A stretch of 28,504 nt of DNA, from IMG/VR virus record IMGVR_UViG_3300014838_001981, positions 1 through 28,504 of that record. One strand, written 5' to 3'. Each line of letters starts with the position of its first letter. Position 1 is the first letter of the stretch. Shown here piece after piece: positions 15,363 to 22,888 of this stretch. A program made the translations under genes and the position numbers. This DNA is from a virus. A model generated the notes under the pieces. The model worked only from the letters and a program-made list of their open reading frames with translations. It searched no databases and was not told where the DNA came from.

Positions 15363-15981
15363 CCGCTTTCCCGTGCTTTCACAAAGCCATCGGGAAACCG
15401 CGCGATGAGGTTGCTGATCCCGCTTGGATCCCCGCCGCTTCCGGCAACGGCCGGTTTGGCCTTTGGCTCGATTCGGTAGACCGCTTTCAAGATCTCGTGC
15501 ACTGGCGGACAGTCTCGCCAATAGGAAAAAAGCCCAAGCACGTCGTGCAGCGTCATTTCATCGATCTCGGCCGGCGTATAGCCGCAGGCAGTCATCAGTC
15601 TTGCGTAGACGAAGCCGAAATCGATGCGGGCGGATGTTTTGCGTTCATCGCGCCCGCTCAGGCTTCCCCCAAATAAATGTCTCCTCGCTCGGCTCCGTCC
15701 TCAGAGCACACTTCGATGAAACCGCCGAGGCGTAGGACCGCCGCCATGGCGGCGGCGATTTCGGGCGCCGTCGCCTCGATATCCGCAAGCGCGTCTGCAG
15801 CCTCGGCGTGATCGCGACGCAGCGCGATCTCCACGATGCAGACCGCCGCAGCGACGCTGCCTTTCGAGTCGCGGTCGCCAGCCATCAGGATCGGCTCAAT
15901 TTCCTGCACTTGGCGCAACGTTAAAGGCCGCACCAGCCATTCGCGCTCGCCAAGCTGGATCATCTCATGCCGGGGCCGCAC
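15359..15981 (-). CDS. Tail assembly chaperone, −1 frameshift product (gpGT-like)
   Basis: Reading the 107-residue frame to GAA at 15664 and slipping back one base opens a frame through the stop. It first gives SLSGRDERKTSARIDFGFVY and then joins MTACGYTPAEIDEMTLHDVL of the downstream frame. That downstream part ends at 15359 and contains FSYWRDCPPVHEIL. The predicted fusion is 207 residues. This is the conserved arrangement of siphophage tail chaperones. The second part (from ATG 15595, 78 residues) has no need of its own start. The fusion is predicted from the open frame, the slippery run and gene order. Confidence 0.78.
15658..15981 (-). CDS. Tail assembly chaperone, unshifted form (gpG-like)
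   Basis: A 107-residue protein, the product made without frameshifting. It starts at GTG 15981, which has GGAGG at a good distance; an inner ATG at 15963 is less supported. It begins with WLVRPLTLRQVQEIEP and continues with helices rich in Ala, Glu and Asp, including a segment with AAAVCIVEIALRRD, in line with GTA gp10-like tail chaperones. It would coat the tape measure protein and recruit tube subunits. A −1 slip near its end makes the longer form described separately. It follows the tail tube gene at once, as in other siphophages. Confidence 0.82.
   Translation of the reverse strand: MRPRHEMIQLGEREWLVRPLTLRQVQEIEPILMAGDRDSKGSVAAAVCIVEIALRRDHAEAADALADIEATAPEIAAAMAAVLRLGGFIEVCSEDGAERGDIYLGEA
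15664..15670 (-). promoter_or_regulatory. −1 ribosomal frameshift site in the tail chaperone gene
   Basis: On the minus strand the heptamer is G GGG GAA in codon register, with the zero-frame codons TTG GGG GAA and a TGA two codons later (15658-15660). The −1 frame is open from here to 15359. The GGG codon can re-pair perfectly after slipping, and GAA can re-pair as GGA with one change. Distance to the stop fits known sites. Confidence 0.72.
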
Positions 15982-15982
15982 G

Positions 15983-16720
15983 TTACGACGCCTCCGCGAA
16001 CGACCAAGTCATCACATTGCCCGCAGCATCGGCGAAGCAAGAGAAATCGAATTCTGGCATGACATAATCCTCAAGCTTGGTTTGAAAGCTCAATTTCGTC
16101 GATGCGCAATTGTTGAGCTTCAGTGAGATGGCCTGGCCTTGAAAGGATGTATAGAACAGTGCTTGAAATGTCGGCGTCGTTCCCAAAAGTTGATTGGCCA
16201 CCGTGAATTTCTGCCCGGCGCCGCTGACCGTGTAAGTGTAGCTTGTCAACACAGATTTGCCGGCGTCCGCCGAGTTGAACGTATAGACGCCTGACGCCAT
16301 CGAATACTGTCCTGTAGCAGGACTCGATGCGACCCTAGTCAATGGCAAGCCAGTCGCTGCATAGAGGACGCCATCGTCATCGACGAAGGTTGCCGCATTG
16401 GCGACTGTCACGGTGAAGGGCGTTGTCGCCGAAACCGCCCCAGCTTCGGCGAATGACGTGGCTAGCTGGCCGGCCGATGGAACGACGCCGTAGAAGAGAT
16501 TGGCGAAAGCCAACCCAGAGATCCGCGCCACCTTGGCTTTTCCGGTCGTCTTGATTGTGCCGCGGGCTGCGGCAAGCGGTCGTTGATACTGCCCGTACAA
16601 CTCTTTGATCGTTGCAGTCTCCTCGATCGTAACCTCTTGCACCAAGCCAAAGTTGACGGGTGTGGCGTTTGCAATGTCCGTGCGAGTTCCGAGCAATACG
16701 CCCGAGCCGAAACTATACAT
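15983..16720 (-). CDS. Major tail tube protein
   Basis: A 245-residue protein with ATG 16720 behind AGAGG. It begins MYSFGSGVLLGTRTDIAN and continues VQEVTIEETATIKELYGQYQRPLAAARG, a pattern usual in siphophage tail tube proteins. It ends with beta strands FQTKLEDYVMPEFDFSCFAD. Residues about 137-163 (GQYSMASGVYTFNSADAG, then YTYTV) form a module that also occurs in the head-tail connector at 18094-18921. Its stop is one base before the GTG of the chaperone. Many copies stack as hexamer rings to form the tail. Confidence 0.85.
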   Translation of the reverse strand: MYSFGSGVLLGTRTDIANATPVNFGLVQEVTIEETATIKELYGQYQRPLAAARGTIKTTGKAKVARISGLAFANLFYGVVPSAGQLATSFAEAGAVSATTPFTVTVANAATFVDDDGVLYAATGLPLTRVASSPATGQYSMASGVYTFNSADAGKSVLTSYTYTVSGAGQKFTVANQLLGTTPTFQALFYTSFQGQAISLKLNNCASTKLSFQTKLEDYVMPEFDFSCFADAAGNVMTWSFAEAS

Positions 16721-16891
16721 GGAGAACCTCTTTCCTACGAACTATGCCGTGAACCTGTTGCAAACATTTGCATAATCTGGCACCGTCTCCAGGCTTGAAG
16801 AAGGCGAGCGATATCTTCCGCCAATGCGTAGTTGACTGCGTTGCAGCAATCATTGAGCGGGCTTATCCGAACACGCCTAGCGGCGACGCGA

Positions 16892-16928
16892 TCTTGCGCG
16901 CAAGAGGGAGCGACGCCAGACGGCGTCG
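16892..16928. other. Perfect palindrome and adjacent hairpin upstream of the tail tube gene
   Basis: TCTTGCGCGCAAGA (16892-16905) is a perfect 14-base palindrome. CGACGCC (16911-16917) pairs with GGCGTCG (16922-16928) around a four-base loop. They lie in the 217-base gap between the 60-residue gene and the tail tube gene. No T tract follows on the minus strand. Either a processing or regulatory structure for the abundant tube mRNA, or chance in GC-rich DNA. Confidence 0.35.
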
Positions 16929-16937
16929 GCGTAAGGG

Positions 16938-17120
16938 CTATGGCGCCCGTGACGGCAACGCAGCAATCAGGCGTTGCTTCAGGTCTTCGGCAGCGCCGCG
17001 AACGAAGTTCCAGACTTCGACATCACGCGCCACGATGGAGCCGTGGAAGACGTCGAAACGCCATTGATCGATAAGCGCCTTCAGACGTTCGGCTTCCAAC
17101 GTGATTTCAGACTCGGACAT
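16938..17120 (-). CDS. Small helical protein between terminator and tube genes
   Basis: A 60-residue acidic helical protein starting at ATG 17120 with AAAGGG upstream, 12 bases after the tail terminator stop. It begins MSESEITLEAERLKALIDQW and includes FHGSIVARDVEVWNFVRGAA. No family is recognised. It fits the gene order as a minor connector or chaperone, but its function cannot be read from the sequence. Confidence 0.62.
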   Translation of the reverse strand: MSESEITLEAERLKALIDQWRFDVFHGSIVARDVEVWNFVRGAAEDLKQRLIAALPSRAP

Positions 17121-17132
17121 TCGGCGCCCTTT

Positions 17133-17579
17133 CTATGGGAGGATGATCTTTACCGGGGCAATCAGAACAGCGTCGCCGTCCAGATCGCCAGGATCCTTCA
17201 GAACCTTACCGTCAACTCGGCAATGGTAGGCCGCGCCGCCAAGTGTGTTTCGGCCTGTGACTATGTCCGCGCCGGAAAGCGCGAAGGCGGAGTCGAGCGC
17301 GTCCATGACGTCATTCAGGAGGGCGGCGCCAACAATGGTGGGATCCTTTGCGTTGAGATAGATGAAAAGTTTGACCTCAATAATCCGCTTCGGCACAGCG
17401 CGCTCTGTCCAAGAATAGGCTTCCTGGCCACCCTCAAAAAGAAAGCAAGCCGGCCGGCTTGCCGCCGGCACGTCGCTCCAGAGCTTAAGACGTCGCGCGG
17501 GACCAAGCTTCCACGCATAGGCGCCGGCGACCACGCCGATGAGCGCTTCGATTGCCGCTTCCCGTGTACTCGCGGGCAT
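17133..17579 (-). CDS. DUF3168 tail terminator protein (GTA gp9-like)
   Basis: A 148-residue protein with a near-perfect ribosome site (GAGGAGG) before ATG 17579. The pattern REAAIEALIGVV, then WSDVPAASRPACFLFEGGQE, and IEVKLFIYL with the C-terminal GRNTLGGAAYHCRVDGKVLKDPGDLDGDAVLIAPVKI split over two strands is typical of DUF3168. These proteins cap the tail tube and join it to the head. The order between the gp10-like gene and the tube gene supports this. Confidence 0.82.
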   Translation of the reverse strand: MPASTREAAIEALIGVVAGAYAWKLGPARRLKLWSDVPAASRPACFLFEGGQEAYSWTERAVPKRIIEVKLFIYLNAKDPTIVGAALLNDVMDALDSAFALSGADIVTGRNTLGGAAYHCRVDGKVLKDPGDLDGDAVLIAPVKIILP

Positions 17580-17650
17580 TAAGCCTCCTCGCTACTAGCT
17601 CGTTTGAAGACGCACGTGAAAGTGCGATAAACTGCTTTGCTCGGATCGCG

Positions 17651-18097
17651 TCAGTCTTGTCCCAAGGACTCTAGCACCGCCTGTTTCCACGCTGATTCTA
17701 TCTCATCACGCATCTCCAAAAGCGTGCTGGCAAGATAAGATCGCGCCGGAATGGTAGAGCCAGGATGGCGTACGCTCTTGGCGAAGACTTCCCCGCCGCC
17801 TGCGCTAAACGCCAATGCCTTCGCCTTCACCGCGACAATGTCATGGGCCGCCGTCTTGCCGCCGAACTCTTGAATTGCTGCGTAGGGCACGCCAGCGCTA
17901 GAGGTCGAGACGGAGACCGCCGACCCATCATCATCGATGGAGGAAGAAATAGATTCGGCAAGCGCGCCAGAACGCGCCTGCAAGACTTCGCCAGACAGCT
18001 TTTGGCGGATTCGAGCTTCGACCGTATTGCAAAGCGCGGCGGCCTGATCCAAGAGCGCATCATGTATTGCCGACGCATCGCATTCGAAATCGATCAT
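17651..18097 (-). CDS. HK97 gp10-like head-tail joining protein
   Basis: A 148-residue protein. The N-terminus is helical (FECDASAIHDALLDQAA). The core has RSGALAESISSSI, then PYAAIQEFGGKTAAHDI, AKALAFSAGGGEVFAKSV and HPGSTIPARSYLAS, which is the usual signature of HK97 gp10-like proteins. The C-terminus is a helix. It connects head and tail. Its ATG overlaps the connector gene's stop (ATGA, 18094-18097), and 71 bases separate it from the terminator gene. Confidence 0.86.
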   Translation of the reverse strand: MIDFECDASAIHDALLDQAAALCNTVEARIRQKLSGEVLQARSGALAESISSSIDDDGSAVSVSTSSAGVPYAAIQEFGGKTAAHDIVAVKAKALAFSAGGGEVFAKSVRHPGSTIPARSYLASTLLEMRDEIESAWKQAVLESLGQD

Positions 18098-18921
18098 GGC
18101 GTCACGACGCGGCGATATGGCTGCAGAAGACTCGCAACGAAATCGGGAATATCCTTGACAATGAAGGCCATTGTCTCCTGGCCGCCGAGCGACTTGGACT
18201 GCTGGCCGATGCGCGAGCGATACGTGTAGCGTTCGGCCGCCCAGTCGATGCAGCAGACCGCAAGATCGGCAGGAACATAGCCATAGGTGAGTTGCACGGC
18301 CGCGCCTGCATCGGCTGAAGCAAATGTATACACGCCACTCGCCACGACATATTGTCCAACGGTTGGATTAACTGTAACTGACGCCAGCGAAGCGCCATTG
18401 GCGTATGTCACGCCGCCGTCGCTCCCCCAATCGCCATATGGCGCAAGCGCAGCGATAATGTAGGGCGCGTTTGCTGGCACAATGGCGTTCTCGCCGTTGA
18501 TTTGATAACCTGCGGAATAGGAAATCGTAACGTTCTGAACCCCACGCGTAAAAATTCGGCGTCGTAGCGAGAGTCTCTGCATACATCCGGGCGGCGCGAC
18601 ATCCGGCGGCTCGAGAACATAGCCCATCTGAGATCCGGCTCCAGCCTCGAGCGGCGGCGAAGGCGGAAGCGGCGCCCCATTTATGCTGCATGTCAGAATC
18701 GTGTTGACCGGCCATTGCCGAAGCGTGATCGCGGTATTATTGCCGCCATCGAGCGTTTCCGTATAGGAGCCTGGCAGGATCGAAGGCCGATCGAGGACAT
18801 TGAGGATCGCCCTGCTGATTTGCGTGATCAGCTGCGCGAGAAGAACGTCGTCATCGGTTCCTGCGACGTCGAGCCAGGCCTTGAGATCGGTCAAGCTCAC
18901 AAGATCAAAAGGAGACGCCAT
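18094..18921 (-). CDS. Head-tail connector (gp6-like adaptor) with an inserted beta module
   Basis: A 275-residue protein starting at ATG 18921 (MASPFDLVSLTDLKAWL) behind AAGGAA. N-terminal helices (DDDVLLAQLITQISRAIL) followed by beta strands match gp6-type connector proteins that form a ring under the portal. Usually a C-terminal segment like PADLAVCCIDWAAERY follows directly after the strands. Here it is preceded by an inserted stretch (about 155-214) with GQYVVASGVYTFASADAG, shared with the tail tube protein. The end has KSLGGQETMAF. Length is greater than common gp6 proteins, explained by the insert. Confidence 0.8.
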   Translation of the reverse strand: MASPFDLVSLTDLKAWLDVAGTDDDVLLAQLITQISRAILNVLDRPSILPGSYTETLDGGNNTAITLRQWPVNTILTCSINGAPLPPSPPLEAGAGSQMGYVLEPPDVAPPGCMQRLSLRRRIFTRGVQNVTISYSAGYQINGENAIVPANAPYIIAALAPYGDWGSDGGVTYANGASLASVTVNPTVGQYVVASGVYTFASADAGAAVQLTYGYVPADLAVCCIDWAAERYTYRSRIGQQSKSLGGQETMAFIVKDIPDFVASLLQPYRRVVTP

Positions 18922-19103
18922 GTTGTAAGATTCCTTTCGACGCACTCGACAGGCGTGCAAAGCCGCTGAGAACCGAGCTCTGGCCGTCAGCCAAGCCAGA
19001 CCCGTTCGGCGGGACTCGCGCTTCGACTTGCCGAACTCAAGGCGGCCGCCGACATCAGCCGACGGATAGCGATGACAAGAGGATGGCTGGCGACGACGAA
19101 GGT

Positions 19104-19562
19104 TCAGCCAAGCGCGCGTCGCGCCACCGCCCGCAATTCGTCATTGGTTATAGGCAGTGACACCGAGACGCCCTTCGCTCTGAGGAAAGCAAAAAGCTCA
19201 TATCGATTGAACGCCGAAATGGCTTCGCCATCGATATCGGAAGGCGTCTTAGACGTCACGACGCTCTCAATTTCAGAAGGCCCAACGCTGTCTTCAGCCG
19301 CAAGAAGCCTTGCGCGAATATCCTCCGTGCCGAGCCCCTGCAATGTCTTCAAAGTCGCATTCATAACCCGCATAACGAGCCCCTCGCGCGTCATGGCGGC
19401 GATCTCCAGAGCGGCATGCTCCTCGCTCCAGGGGCTAAAACCATGGCTCGAGAGGATTACCCAATCATCGTCATCGACATCGATTGACCCATCCTCAGCG
19501 ACCTCCAATAATTGGCCCTGGTGCGAGACGGCGTCACAGCCATCCGGGACGCGTAATTTCAT
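19104..19562 (-). CDS. Putative head-associated protein with C-terminal helix-extension-helix-like motif
   Basis: A 152-residue acidic protein starting at ATG 19562 (MKLRVPDGCD) behind AAGGA. The N-terminal 45 residues contain VSHQGQLLEVAEDGSIDVDDDDW, a small beta domain common in phage head genes. The C-terminal segment YELFAFLRAKGVSV with LPITNDELRAVARRAL resembles the small HeH or Rho-N type domain. It lies between capsid and connector genes, so it may be a head completion, decoration or fibre protein. Family naming is tentative. No catalytic motif is seen. Confidence 0.68.
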   Translation of the reverse strand: MKLRVPDGCDAVSHQGQLLEVAEDGSIDVDDDDWVILSSHGFSPWSEEHAALEIAAMTREGLVMRVMNATLKTLQGLGTEDIRARLLAAEDSVGPSEIESVVTSKTPSDIDGEAISAFNRYELFAFLRAKGVSVSLPITNDELRAVARRALG

Positions 19563-19715
19563 GGCGATTGTCCTTGCTCGACGCCGCATCAGAACGCGAT
19601 AGGTCAAACGAAATGCGCCTGATTACTTTGCAATCATATCATCTTGCATAGCGCTTAGGCGCACGCGCCGCGAACATCTGATCGGCGACCAATACATCCA
19701 CCGACCTGCAGTCGA

Positions 19716-21233
19716 TCAGCCGTTGCCAATGTTCGTAATCAGGGCCATCGACGGTGGGAAGTAGCTCTGCAGTACTTCATCTGCATAAACTCCATATTCA
19801 TATCTCCGGGTGCGAAGCGGCCACTCGATTTGGTAATAGTCCTGCCGCGTCCGGATCTGCATAACATTGCCGACGCCGGCGAGCGGATAAGGCAACGTCC
19901 TGGTTGTCATGAGAATAGAGCCCGCCGGCATATTAGGATGCACCTTAATGTCGATCACGCTGCCGCCCTGCATCGAGAAGCGATTCAGATAGGTGCGCAC
20001 CATGATTCCGCCGCCGACCAGATCCTGCGCCGTCTCGAACACAAAGCGCTGCGCCGCGGTCTGGGAGCCCGATAAGATCTTCCTCGATATATTCAAAGCT
20101 TCTTGCGAATTCACCCACATTGTATCCGGCGAGAGACGATAATGGTCCCACATATATTTCAAGACCGTGTCGATCTCGATGATCCCGCCCGCGCTATCCG
20201 ATGTCAGCGGCGTGCCGGTCCCTGCGGTTCCGGAAGCCATCGTATAAATATACGAGCCGGAGCCAGGTTTGACGGCTTGATAAATGAGTCCGTCAAACGC
20301 GAGGAGATTGTTGGAGTTGTCATTGACGCCGAGCGAGGCTGCGGTTTGCGTGCCCGTGGCCGAGGCGCCGATGACAACAGAATTGATCGTCGTGATGGCG
20401 CCAAGCGTTTCGGCGCCGCCGGCGCCCCAGAACCAAGCATAGCCCAAAGCGCCGGAAACGGGGGTAACTGTCGCGCTGATCGATCCGGTCGCGCCGGTTG
20501 TCGTAACAGTCGCATTCGCGCTTTTCATTGCCACTCCGCCGCCGAACGTGTCGGATGACCCGTCTGCGTTCGTGCGACTGATCTGACCCTGCACGCCCCC
20601 AGCAATCGAACCATTCATGAGTCCATCTAGAGTCAACGCCGCGCAAATGACGGACCAGGTCTGCGCGGCAAGCGAGCCCCCTGTCGTCAAGGCAGTAAGG
20701 GTAGGCGTTGGCGTCAAACCGAGCGAAGATGAAGCGCAGCCGCCAAGGATCATCGCCTCTTCGCCAAGCATGAGCGCTTCGAGGCCGGTTTTGGCTGCGA
20801 TCGAGCGAACGTCATCGAAACCCTGTCCAGCATATTGCGCTTCGAAATCGACGCTCGTCTCAACGCCAATGCCTTTGTAGGTCGCGGTATAGTCCTGCGT
20901 CGCAACCGCGAGCACGCCGCCACGATTTGCCGAGGACACGCCGAAACGTAGTCCATTGGTGTTGATTGCGGTGATTGCGCGCCACGCCGCCTGAATGCCG
21001 CCTTTGCCCGAAACGCGCGGGATCGTGTTGCGCAGCGGCGTCAGCACCGGATAGAGGAACTTCGCGCCGAGCTCGAGATCGTAGAAGGTAAGTCCCGAGG
21101 TCGCACTCGCGCTTTCCGAGTATGTGCTCTTTTCGAGCCCCAACAGGCTCCTAAACCGCGGATCGCCGAGCGGTCTTTGCTGCGCGGTCTTAAGCCGGTC
21201 CAATACGTCCTGAACGTCGGTTTGCATTGTCAT
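19716..21233 (-). CDS. Major capsid protein with inserted Ig/FN3-like domain
   Basis: A 505-residue protein with ATG 21233 behind AGGAG. N-terminal LKTAQQRPLGDPRFRSLLGLEKS and FLYPVLTPLRNTIPRV, then AVATQDYTATYKGIGVETSV, and C-terminal YQIEWPLRTRRYEYGVYADEV support the capsid call. HK97-type shells usually need about 300-400 residues. The excess is a Gly/Thr/Ala-rich region at about 170-340 with VTPVSGALGYAWFWGAGG, typical of an Ig or fibronectin-like insert that would face outward. It follows the protease gene, from which it is separated by 192 bases with no gene. Confidence 0.83.
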   Translation of the reverse strand: MTMQTDVQDVLDRLKTAQQRPLGDPRFRSLLGLEKSTYSESASATSGLTFYDLELGAKFLYPVLTPLRNTIPRVSGKGGIQAAWRAITAINTNGLRFGVSSANRGGVLAVATQDYTATYKGIGVETSVDFEAQYAGQGFDDVRSIAAKTGLEALMLGEEAMILGGCASSSLGLTPTPTLTALTTGGSLAAQTWSVICAALTLDGLMNGSIAGGVQGQISRTNADGSSDTFGGGVAMKSANATVTTTGATGSISATVTPVSGALGYAWFWGAGGAETLGAITTINSVVIGASATGTQTAASLGVNDNSNNLLAFDGLIYQAVKPGSGSYIYTMASGTAGTGTPLTSDSAGGIIEIDTVLKYMWDHYRLSPDTMWVNSQEALNISRKILSGSQTAAQRFVFETAQDLVGGGIMVRTYLNRFSMQGGSVIDIKVHPNMPAGSILMTTRTLPYPLAGVGNVMQIRTRQDYYQIEWPLRTRRYEYGVYADEVLQSYFPPSMALITNIGNG

Positions 21234-21425
21234 AGCTTGCTCCTAGCAGCAGGGACATTTGAAGGAAGGATTTGTCGAGCCGCCTTCAGCCAAATGCGTC
21301 GGCGGTCGGGACGGCGCGCCGATCTAGAAAGGCGCGGGAGGATCATCGCCGACCTTGCGCGTGGAAGTGCGGTTTAGACGTTTTTCTTGTAGATTGCGCT
21401 ACGGCTTCGCGTTCAGCTCACCGGC

Positions 21426-22547
21426 TCATCGCATCGATGCGCGGCCGTTGCGTTGGGCCAATTTGATTGCGAGAACAGAGAGCGCTTCCGGATCGGAGAG
21501 GAGCTTCTCTACTGTATCGGCGGAGTGAGGGCCGCCTGCGTCCTCATGTTTTCCGATTGTCCGCGGCCTGCCTGCGAATGGCAAAGGCATTGGCTGCTCC
21601 TCGATGCGCTTCACGCGCTGCAATACGTCGGCGAGAGTCACGGCCAGCGCATCGAAACGCTTCTCCAATCCGCCTGGCATACTTTTCTGCGCGCCGCACG
21701 CGGCGCCAAGCTCAACTGAAGTATCATGCAGGTTTTGAATGCGGGTCAGATCTTCCGCACTGTTGCGCGCGCCGACTTTAGCGAGAGAAGCAGCCTTTGG
21801 AGAGGCCGCAAATTTTGGCGTCACAGACATGGTCATCTGTTGTTGCGGCGCATCTTCGGCTTGAGTCAGCTCCGAGGTCTCTTCGGCCGCCATGGCGCGC
21901 AAAATGGCCGACGCGCGGTCCACGAGATCACGCAATTTGTCAGGCAGTTTCGAATCGTCCCGCTCGGCCTTCTCCTCGAGCGCTACATCATTCTGCAGCT
22001 GATTCAATTCCTGGATCAGGCTCGCCAATCGTGCAACGTTATCGAGCCCTTTGTCAAAGCGGCGCCATTCGCGCGTCCCGTCGGCCTTGATCATTTCGAA
22101 GCGGGCTTGCGGCAAGCATGGCAAATCAACGAGCGAGATTTCGGTAGGCGCCGCCGTGTAGCGCGTGAGGCCATCCGTATCTGTCCATCGTCTCGCGTAG
22201 GCGCCCCCTTGCGAAAAGCCTGTGTAGACGCCTTCCGCAACTTTTTCCCATTCGGCGTCATCAACGACCTTGGCGCAAATTTCAATCTGCTTATCGGCGT
22301 CGTTGAAATTGATGGCGGTCACCTTGCCGGCCGCGATAGGCCCGTGCATAGCGCGCAGATTGCCAAGCGACTTGCCGCGCGTTGATTTGGCTATCTCCTG
22401 GGACCATTTTTCAAAGAACGGCTTTGTCGAGTCGTAATCGCAAATTTCGCCTGTTCGATCTTCGATCTCTGCGGTAGCGAGGCCATAGACGAGGCGCCGC
22501 GCCGCGTCGACCTTGGTGATTGGAATGAACATACGCAGCGCCGACAT
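21426..22547 (-). CDS. XkdF-like prohead serine protease with probable scaffold tail
   Basis: A 373-residue protein with ATG 22547 behind AAGGAG. The first 150 residues resemble XkdF-type phage proteases: MFIPITKVDAARRLVYGLAT, AMHGP (His68), VYTGFSQGGAY (Ser112) and APTEISLVDLP (about 134-142). The rest (150-373) is Lys/Glu/Ala/Gln-rich and mostly helical, including LIQELNQLQNDVALEEKAE. This fits a built-in scaffold removed during capsid maturation. It lies between portal and capsid genes as expected. Active residues are by analogy. Confidence 0.8.
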   Translation of the reverse strand: MSALRMFIPITKVDAARRLVYGLATAEIEDRTGEICDYDSTKPFFEKWSQEIAKSTRGKSLGNLRAMHGPIAAGKVTAINFNDADKQIEICAKVVDDAEWEKVAEGVYTGFSQGGAYARRWTDTDGLTRYTAAPTEISLVDLPCLPQARFEMIKADGTREWRRFDKGLDNVARLASLIQELNQLQNDVALEEKAERDDSKLPDKLRDLVDRASAILRAMAAEETSELTQAEDAPQQQMTMSVTPKFAASPKAASLAKVGARNSAEDLTRIQNLHDTSVELGAACGAQKSMPGGLEKRFDALAVTLADVLQRVKRIEEQPMPLPFAGRPRTIGKHEDAGGPHSADTVEKLLSDPEALSVLAIKLAQRNGRASMR

Positions 22548-22888
22548 GCGTGCTCCTTGCTTCTTGAAGGGATTGAAAGAGTAGACGGAGACTTATTTAG
22601 TCCCCACGGTGCCGCGCAGTAGCGAGGCAGGCGATCGCGGCCTGCATCAAGTGGGCAACCGAAGCTCGCATCCTGCAAGGCGAAATGTCAGCCGGCGCGC
22701 GCGAGCATTGTGCGCGGCCGCGGGCTCACGCGCCCCGCCAAAGGCAAGGTCATGCATCCACGAGTTCCGAAAGGGAGGACAAAAAGCCGCCGGAAGCGGG
22801 CGGCTCCAGCGGCTGAAACAAGCGTGGATTGAACCCGCGCCGAACGGCGTCTTAAGCCATCGCGATTCTCAACGGATCATGCGCGCGT
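22548..22888. other. 341-base non-coding gap between portal and protease genes
   Basis: No convincing gene on either strand. The gap holds the terminator-like hairpin at 22781-22804 and the ribosome site of the protease gene at its lower end. Around 22815-22860 the minus strand has a segment resembling a tRNA T arm (GGTTCAATCC) next to an anticodon-arm-like stretch, but no acceptor stem partner. A late promoter for the capsid genes could lie here; I see no clear one. Confidence 0.5.
22781..22804 (-). terminator. Hairpin with T5 after the portal gene
   Basis: GCCGCC (22786-22791) pairs perfectly with GGCGGC (22799-22804) around a seven-base loop. On the minus strand TTTTT follows (22785-22781). 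It lies about 85 bases past the portal stop, before the protease and capsid genes. Confidence 0.7.

Noticed and set aside
21726-22385. Plus-strand 219-codon frame
   Set aside because: Antisense to the protease gene and of shadow-like composition.
22815-22860. tRNA gene on the minus strand
   Set aside because: A T-arm-like GGTTCAATCC and an anticodon-loop-like stretch exist, but one T-stem pair fails and no matching 5' acceptor or D arm is present.
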